From: Metellina segmentata
Taxonomy: Eukaryota; Arthropoda; Arachnida; Araneae; Tetragnathidae
DNA: 64,000 bases
Reading direction: 5' to 3'
Assembly (NCBI GenBank): GCA_947359465.1
Contig: OX375876.1
Span: 84,962,359 to 85,026,358 of the forward strand
Position 1 is the first letter of the stretch. Each line of letters begins with the position of its first letter. A model generated the notes under the pieces. The model searched no databases. It worked only from the letters and a program-made list of their open reading frames with translations, and was not told the DNA's origin. Shown piece by piece: positions 57,216-64,000 of this stretch. The position numbers and the translations under genes were made by a program.

Positions 57216-57674
57216 TTTTCAATCATCTTTTTCAAAAAAAACTTTGAACAATTGCGTGTTACGAATGAGATAGTTAAAAAAAGAAGCGACTGTGAAATCG
57301 CGATTTCAGCACTTATATCCTTTTTCGGGTATTTGACGTCATGAACTTTGATTTAAATATGAAATTTTCTTCTTTATAATTTCTTCTTAATACTTAAGAC
57401 TATGGCTGCTTTGTTTTACTTTAATTTTAAGTAGGAATATTCGCATTATTTCGTTTAAATCATGTGCTCCTCTAACTGTTTTAAGCAGTGTAGTTAATAC
57501 AGGCCTTCATGGGAAAAAATCTATCCTGAATATTTAATGGCTAACTCACAATGGCAGATGTACTATAACTCCTCTCTTTTTCCAGAAAAGTTTAATCATG
57601 TAAATTAAATCATACTTCTGTTTCAACTCTTTATTTATCCTTTTCAGCACAACTCTGACATTTGTTTAGTTTCA

Positions 57675-57725
57675 TTATCTTGTGTCTGGCGAAGCCTTAT
57701 GACGTTGGGCCATAAAACCCAAAAT
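57675..57725 (+). repeat. SINE family A, short 3' remnant
   Basis: GTGTCTGGCGAAGCCTTATG and GGGCCATAAAACCCAAA resemble the family A tail. Weak. Confidence 0.4.
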
Positions 57726-60700
57726 ACAATCCTCCTTTTCCTTTTTGAATTGCTATACGACTTTTATAAATGAAATGAAAAGATTCATAGCTTCGTGAAC
57801 TTAGAAAATAGTCTCCACATACGAACAAAAACTTTTTCACTTTTCCTGTGGGTCCTCCTTAGACTTCGAGTCTTGGTATCATGGTATTGCCAATGCTCTC
57901 GCCATTATGTGGGGATCCTGATGCAAAGAAAGTATAATAACTTTTCAGTGCCAAATTCAAACCCTATATTTAGTTCCCAATATGCGTTTCCGAAATGTAA
58001 CAAATAACCGGGTTTCCACTTTCTATTTTCCTTCTCAGTGAAGTTTATTGATGGTCTTGTCGAATTCCAAGCGTCAGAAAACCGCCCTTTTAATTAGAAA
58101 TGCCGACATCCAGAAATTAAAACGTCTCGTTTGTTTAATAAAGCTATGAAATTTAGCCTTTTACTACCTCTTAGTTCTCTGAAGAAAAAAAAAGGCATTG
58201 AGTGAAAATTTTAATTTGTATCTTCGCGTGCTATAGGGAAAGTTCTCTTTGTGATCCAAATTGATGACCACTGACTAATCGAGGCGCGATTCTTGCTAAA
58301 ATAACTCATGCTATCTGATGAAAATAATTTTTAATCATAGAGAGCAACGCGTGTGTGTTGTAAGAAAAAAACTTGCATACTTATCCAACCATGTAGAAAT
58401 TTAGTGCACCACAGACATTTGTTATTTTCAGTTCCTTTTGTGTGTGTTTGAGTGTGTGAACTGGAACTGACACCCTCGATTAAAATTAAAATTCTATCGT
58501 TTTATCTATTTCACATTTTTTTACTCTGGTGTAACATCTAAAAATAAGAATTTATTCTCGTTAGAATAATCTTTAAAAAGAGAATTAAGTAAAAAAAAAA
58601 TTCATGTACGGAAAGGGTGTCATATTGAAATTAAATTGTGAAATAATCTAATGTTTGCAAGAACACATAGTTTTACATGTTTTAAATTTTAAATTATCGC
58701 ACACACAAAGTTCGAAATAAATGTTCCACAATGATTTATCTTTATTTTATGTTTCAGCTTCACCAAAAATCTAGAACTCCATTTATACAAACAGAATATT
58801 GAAGCTACTAATTCTTCAGTTTATCTGATAAAGGTTTTTTTATCTTCACATACACATTATTACACACATCGTTATCAAAGTAAAAAAATAATTTCCACAA
58901 ATCACTGAAGAAAGTTTTCTGTGGACCTTCTTAAAGTTAATCACAATAACAAATCATAGATTTTTTCTCGAGGAACTCGACTTCATATCTCATTGATCTT
59001 AAATACCTTGTTTCTTAAGTAGTATTATTGTTATGCGTTTTCAGTCACAAAACTCCCCCTTGTTATGATTATACATAGATTTCTACAAAGAGATAATTTT
59101 CTTCAAATGATTACTCCTATAATCCATTTCCTAGTGTTCTCGAAAATAACATAAATCAAATTTACTCTTCTTTCCGAGTTTATACCATTAACGATCAAGT
59201 TATCTTTCTGTTTTTCCTGTTTTGAACAGGTTCTATTGAAGTTTTTAGTGTTATTTTGGAACCTTAATAATTGAACAAATGGTTTTTTATATATATATAT
59301 ATTTTTTTTTTATACAGAAAATACCATTTAGTTGAACTGGTGAAAATAATAAACCAATTTTTACCATTTAAAATTCGAATGTAATTTTTTCAGCGTGTTT
59401 ATTTTCAAAAAATGGCTTGTCCATAGCTTTAAAATTCATACTTATTTTTGAGCTTATGTATATAATTATCAAAATGAAATATATAATTATGCTTTTCAGA
59501 GAATTTAATTGTCCGGCTCATACAAAAAGGAAAAACTAAATTGGTCGGTTTTGAAAATGTGTACATATCTTTTAAAAATGAACGATTCAGTTGTGCTCGT
59601 AAAAGTCTTACCTTTTATGGGCAAATCAACAGAAGATTTTAATTCCGCAAAGATATCCGTTCAGTAAGAGAACAAATAAGACTCAAGTTGATGCTAAAAC
59701 TAAAAAAGAAAGACATATTTATTTCAACCTTGAAGATTCTTATATCCAGATTAATTCGAGTTTTTATTAAAACTGAGCTATGAACATGATTAATTTGAAA
59801 GATAAATGTGATATTCTCGATAATTAATCAAGAATGATAATCTGTACGAAATACTTTTGTTGTTTCTATTTCAATAACAATACAAATAGGGTGCATAAAC
59901 CTTCTTCCAATGGTTGAAAAAGAAGCTTCTTGTTAACCTTGGGTTGTTTCACCTTGCACCTATCTTTTGAACCAGTCTCAATATGGTATTCAAGGATACG
60001 GTTCCTACCTTCTCTTGCTTCGTAACAAACACTTCACTCGAACGCATGTTAAAAATATAATGGCATTTGTGCTGTTAGTTCAATAGCTGTGTGTAATTTA
60101 CGTCTTTTGTATAAGTCAGTGTTGCAAGACATTTTATGAGGAGGAAAAGAACGCATTATCTAATCACGTTGAAAAGCTATAATAGCTTTCTTCTGTACTT
60201 CCACATGCAACATGTGTTACGACATTTGGTTTTGCTGAAGTGTCTAACGTGTGTAGTTTTTGTTGAATCTGTTCTTAGGTATTCTTTATTTTTTCCAACA
60301 GGCATCCTGTTTTTTACTTATGGCTTTTCCAGTTGTAATAGGATTCATATGTATCGACTAACTTAGGAAGTTGTGCTAAAGAGTGCGTGGAGTGCTCAAG
60401 GTCATCACTGCAATCTGAACAAAATATCATCTCAAACCAACTGAAGGCACAAACCTTCACAATACCACTTTATTAATCTTTCTGAGAGAAACTTCAAAAC
60501 GTGTGGTCAACTTATTGATGAGTAGATGTGTGAGTGCGCATTTTTATTAAAGTGGCGAAATTGTTAGTGTACTATTATTACGCGCGGATCAATCAGATGA
60601 TGATTCAGTGGATGGTCGTCGTCTCTTCCCCCGTGGACCAATCAGATTATGAATGTTCGTTTCCTCCCGACAGACGAAAGTAGCCTGATGGTAACGTTGC

Positions 60701-60770
60701 TTTTAGTTTTGGTCACACGATCATATAGACACATAAAAAGGTTGCAATTGCTCACTCTACTTTTGTATTT
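57726..60770. other. Long AT-rich stretch without supported genes
   Basis: Frames up to 76 codons without domains; TA and T runs at 59287-59320. Nothing recognised. Confidence 0.5.
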
Positions 60771-61004
60771 CTACTAAATCTACACAAGGATGAATGATAG
60801 CTACGGCTTGGGTTTACTCACTGTGCTATCAAAACCTGCGAGTTGTAGGTGGCGTGCTCCAATCCTGTAACTTATCCTGTTTCTATTTCTCTCTTCCGTG
60901 TCATCACTTTTCACTTTGCTTGTGTGTCCGTTACTTGACGTTGTTTTGTGTTTGGCGCAGCTTGGCCAAACTTGCGCCATAAGACCAAACACAAGCAATC
61001 TAAC
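60771..61004 (+). repeat. SINE family A, long copy
   Basis: Starts CTACTAAATCTACACAAGG, AACCTGCGAGTTGTAGGTGG, CGTGCTCCAATCC (B-box remnant), TTTCTCTCTTCCGTG, GGCGCAGCTTGGCCAAAC, TTGCGCCATAAGACC. The first 20 bases are also shared with the copy at 61275 and extend beyond the tRNA-like head. Confidence 0.78.
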
Positions 61005-61274
61005 ACTTCACTCATGCAGCAAAAATGACAGTAGAGCGGTAAACCTAACAAAATGTAAAATTCCAACACTTATAGATCGTCCCGATTCTAGCTTGCGCTT
61101 ATGTATGCATCTTATGTATGCTTATGTATGCATCTTATAAAGCTGATTTACATGTGTTTCGTATCGACCTAAACTAACTTCATTTGGAAAAAGGGACTTG
61201 AAATAGGTTTTTAGCCTTAAAGAAGGTCACAGAGAATACTAATACTTAAGGCTGCCCATTTGCAATAAAAGAAC

Positions 61275-61495
61275 CCACTAAATCTACAAAAGGGTGAATG
61301 GTAACTATTGCTCATTTGTTTTGGTCTATGCACTAGCAATCTGCGAATTGTCGGCTGCGTAGGTTTGATTAACCTTGGGTATGTTTCTTCTTCTGCGTTA
61401 GGAAAAATTTTCTAGTTTGTGTATGTCCATTCACTTGATGTTTTTTGGTGCATCATGGCCTAATATAGCCCTTGTGTCATATTGGCCTAACTGTG
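61275..61495 (+). repeat. SINE family A, long copy
   Basis: Starts CACTAAATCTACAAAAGG, ATCTGCGAATTGTCGG, GTAGGTTTGATTAACC (B-box remnant), TCTTCTGCGTTAGG, GCATCATGGCCTAATATAGC, CCTTGTGTCATA. In the same orientation as the copy 500 bp upstream. Confidence 0.72.
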
Positions 61496-61510
61496 TTACA
61501 TTTGAACATA

Positions 61511-61766
61511 CCGCACCCCGTCAAGAAAAGTGACGCAACTCAAAATTGCAGAATTTGAGAAGAATCAACTTAAAGGATACTATAAAACTTATATTGAAAT
61601 AGTATAAGCCTCTTTTAAATTTTAGGTAAGTATTTATTTTGGTAACTTTCATTATATTCTATAGAATAGTAATATAATACGATGGGGCACCTCGTACATA
61701 ATTTTCAATGACATAACATCAAAATGTTTATTTTTGACTTGTGTCACTTTTCTTGCCGGGGTGCGA
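61511..61766. mobile_element. 256-bp MITE
   Basis: Left CGCACCCCGTCAAGAAAAG (61512) followed by TGACGCAACTC. Right, reverse-complemented, CGCACCCCGGCAAGAAAAG followed by TGACACAAGTC: three differences in 30. TA on both sides. Tc1/mariner-type MITE by target site; no coding. Confidence 0.75.
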
Positions 61767-61768
61767 TA

Positions 61769-62321
61769 TAAGCCCAACCAACTCAGGGATGTTTAAAAAT
61801 TTGATTGTTGGCTATGCATTTTTCACTTTTATTTCTTTTCGACTCGAAGAGCACTGTATAAAATAGGGAATAAAGAAGTTGAGATAAAAACTGTAGGAAC
61901 GAACACAAAAATGATAATGAAAAGATAGTTTCATAGTTATCTTTACACGAAAACCTCCTTACGTGATACGAAAGGTCATTGTCAATGACTGGAGAGCGAA
62001 AAAAATTATTCAGTGCTACTTGTTCGTGATACGGTGAACACTTGAAGAACAATGGGTTGGATTGAAAGGGATGATGTAAGAACAGTTGGTTCTGAAGACA
62101 ATTTTCTTCGCCATTTCCGACCCTATTGCAAAATACTAAACATTGATCACTGAGCTGCTGCAACAGTAGCTCAGTGTAATTACATTTAATGACTGTCAGA
62201 AGTTTTGAAATATGAACAAAGGCTAGTGTCTTTTATTACAGTTTTAGACAAGCTTACGGATTTTGGGAAGATAACGGAATCGGTGTGGTGTACTGTGATT
62301 CATTAAGGAAAGAAAGCAATA
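61769..62321. other. Unassigned
   Basis: A 126-codon minus-strand frame (61783-62163) shows no domain. An AGCCCAACCAACTC at 61771 resembles a SINE A tail end. Confidence 0.4.
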
Positions 62322-62408
62322 TGAGCCTGTCAAAGAGCCCGTAACGAAATACCAAAGTTGATTTGGCATCATACGCAATTGCACCCCACGCCATGACACC
62401 AGGGTTTT
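62322..62408 (-). pseudogene. Internal fragment of the Tc1 family at 1343 and 42636
   Basis: Minus strand reads PGVMAWGAIAYDAKSTLVF and then, out of frame, the GSLTGQ region. At DNA level GCAATTGCACCCCACGCC and CATGACACCAGG match 43055-43082. No further transposon sequence on either side. Confidence 0.8.
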
Positions 62409-62513
62409 AATTCGTTTATACTGGAAATATAAATTTTCTTTGTGCGTAAACTCATACGTACTCTTAGTTATTTTCTTTTGGAAATTTATTGTTTGAGTAA
62501 AAATATGGCTTAA

Positions 62514-63410
62514 GGGGTTAGGTACCTTTTAAATTTTCAAAAAAATCAAAAAATTATCATGATCTAATTTTAATGCTCTGTTTCTTAGCAACGTTTTAAA
62601 ACAAACTTGGTGTAAAATTTCACTCTAGAACGGAATTTATGGTTAAAAGAGTGAAGCCCTTAATCAAACATTTAGAGCCAAATGGTTTGTTTACATTTTG
62701 TACTTCGTCGATATCAGTGATCACAAAAATGTATTTTGACTACGCTCTATATTGCTAAAGCCATCCATCTCCATGTACATTGTTTAATTAATTATATTTT
62801 TTATCTGGGAACAATGTATTTGACTTCTACTTTTAGTTTCGTTTGTTTCCTTCCTTTAATGCGAAAGAATTTCACAAGCGAATTGTTTTTAACGACGATA
62901 TCTCAAAACTGTGATTTTACCACTTGTGCGCAAGATTTCTCTGGAATGGTTGGTTAGAATTACATGAAATTTTAATTGATTATGTAAACCATATATATGT
63001 TTAAAATGACCAACTTTTTTGTCTATCCTGTTGAAAGTTTCAATTTTTTTTTTATTAAATAATTTTTTGCAAGAATTAAAAAAAAAAATACAAGAGTTTG
63101 TCATTGTAATTATACTATATATTTTTAAGTATATAAAAAAATTCAGCTCAGAATAATAATTATTTTGCCCAGAATACTGCGCGCAATGCACCAGATAATA
63201 TTCTAACAAAAACCATGCATTTCATTTTGGTCCAATTTATAATATATTTAAGGAGTAAAATTTTTTTTAAAAATAGTTTACAAAAGATATAGGTAGTTAA
63301 AATTTGCATACAAAATTTCATTTATTTAAACAATTTATTTATGGAGATATTAAGATTCGAAATGTAGTGATTTTTTTGCATATTTTGACATTTAAAAGGT
63401 ACCTAACCCC
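62514..63410. mobile_element. 897-bp MITE with TTAA target duplication
   Basis: GGGGTTAGGTACCTTTTAAA at 62514 and its exact reverse complement ending at 63410 (21 bases perfect). TTAA at both sides (62510-62513 and 63411-63414). After the perfect part both ends continue with CAAAAAAATCA at slightly different distance. No transposase. TTAA suits piggyBac or Kolobok; the G-rich start fits Kolobok better (inference). Confidence 0.88.
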
Positions 63411-63414
63411 TTAA

Positions 63415-63786
63415 AATATGGAAATTAAAGTCACAAATAATTTCTTCTTGCTATAAATCTGAAGGTAAAAAAGACCTGACTAACTTGACCAGGACAATAA
63501 TAACTAACATTCAGACATATATTCACAACATAACATTCTTTGCACAAACGAGAGTGTGCAAGATTGTATAAGTGACATGTTAGGCTTTGGGACGCCCTCT
63601 TGCCCATTCGCAGGGGTAACAATATAAACGGTCACTATAAATAAAATCTTTAAAATTATTTTAACTATTAATAAAATCGATGCTTAATATTACAATCATG
63701 ACGCGAATCGGGAATTAATCAAGATATATTTTTAATACATGTCAGGGTGCGCAACTTTATTTTATCCTACAGGCCGGATTATGAAA
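63415..63786. other. Unassigned
   Basis: No supported feature. Confidence 0.4.
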
Positions 63787-63788
63787 TA

Positions 63789-64000
63789 CACAGTCCAGTT
63801 ACATTAATGTGACCACCACCTACTTTCGACGTCAACGTGAAATAACCAATCACAAAAAGCAGGTGGCAGCACATTGCAGTGGAGTGTATATAAAGGATGT
63901 CCTAGGGCATCGGAAAGCATTTCAATCGTTGGCGTAATGCAGAAACGTAGATATTTATCCGACGTCCAAAAGGGCATGATTATTGGCTTTCGGGCCAAGG
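63789..64000 (+). mobile_element. Left end of another Tc1-like transposon
   Basis: TA (63787-63788) then CACAGTCCAGTTACATTAAT and GTGACCACC, a terminus found in a widespread Tc1-like group. The rest lies beyond the window. Confidence 0.8.
63936..64000 (+). CDS. Tc1-like transposase, N-terminus only
   Basis: Starts MQKRRYLSDVQKGMIIGFRA and stays open to the window edge (21 complete codons). Position, about 150 bp inside the terminal repeat, and wording fit the N-terminal DNA-binding domain of a Tc1-like transposase. Whether the gene is intact cannot be seen. Confidence 0.65.

Larger units (their letters stand above)
55123..57490 (-). mobile_element. Tc1-like DNA transposon carrying a nested element
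   Basis: Ends CACTGTTCAAAAAAATTAG (55123) and, reverse-complemented, CACTGCTTAAAACAGTTAG (57490). GGGGAGCA and AGGAGCA follow. TA lies outside both ends (55121-55122 and 57491-57492). Removing the 882-bp insert and its 4-bp duplication leaves 1482 bp, a normal Tc1 length. Confidence 0.9.

Noticed and set aside
61783..62163. 126-codon frame (-)
   Set aside because: No domain or supporting context.

Overview
The window reads as AT-rich, intron- and repeat-laden arthropod nuclear DNA. The combination of many different Tc1-like elements, hAT elements, Helitrons and tRNA-derived SINEs suggests an arachnid, probably a spider; that is my inference from family resemblance, not a search result. There is no bacterial-style gene organisation. 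I see no convincing complete host gene, and only one weak candidate host exon (about 20256-20440, minus strand, ABCA-transporter-like, with a consensus splice donor). Nearly everything that can be named is a transposable element, and most copies are broken.

Layout. 1-2400: a Tc1-like element (+) followed by a second, different Tc1 family (-). 6641-7607: Helitron. 9393-9875: internally deleted hAT element. 10956-11480: two SINE pieces. 14317-15852: Tc1-like element with both ends. 17150-18540: Tc1-like copy interrupted by a 164-bp PIF/Harbinger-like MITE. 20256-21260: possible exon beside a TIR element that holds a second TIR element. 22328-23163: Helitron. 23255-25306: degenerate Buster/ZBED5-like hAT. 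25524-28833: Ty3/Gypsy-type Gag-Pol open for 1084 codons but cut inside the integrase core. 29217-30764: TTAA-type MITE abutting a Helitron. 31369-32293: minisatellite, then an 801-bp hAT derivative with a perfect 8-bp target duplication. 40333-41772: pogo-like derivative with PHD-finger remnant, into which a Mutator-like long-TIR element with a 9-bp duplication has inserted. 42636-43667: Tc1 copy (-) of the family at 1343-2347. 48734-49950: Tc1 copy of the family at 17150. 50146-50784: Helitron. 53835-54730: LINE endonuclease/RT remnant (-). 55123-57490: Tc1-like element whose transposase is interrupted by an 882-bp element. 60771-62408: two SINEs, a 256-bp MITE and a Tc1 fragment. 62514-63410: 897-bp TTAA MITE. 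63789-64000: left end of another Tc1-like element running off the window.

Two SINE families are scattered throughout (called A and B here). The long stretches between elements are AT-rich and show no coding signal I can support. Four nested insertions give a relative chronology. All four Helitrons lie in the same (minus) orientation and have the expected A^T insertion context; three have TC...CTRR ends and the fourth ends TTAG. I did not find a new multi-gene system; the most unusual objects are the TIR elements with uncommon termini and the nested pairs.
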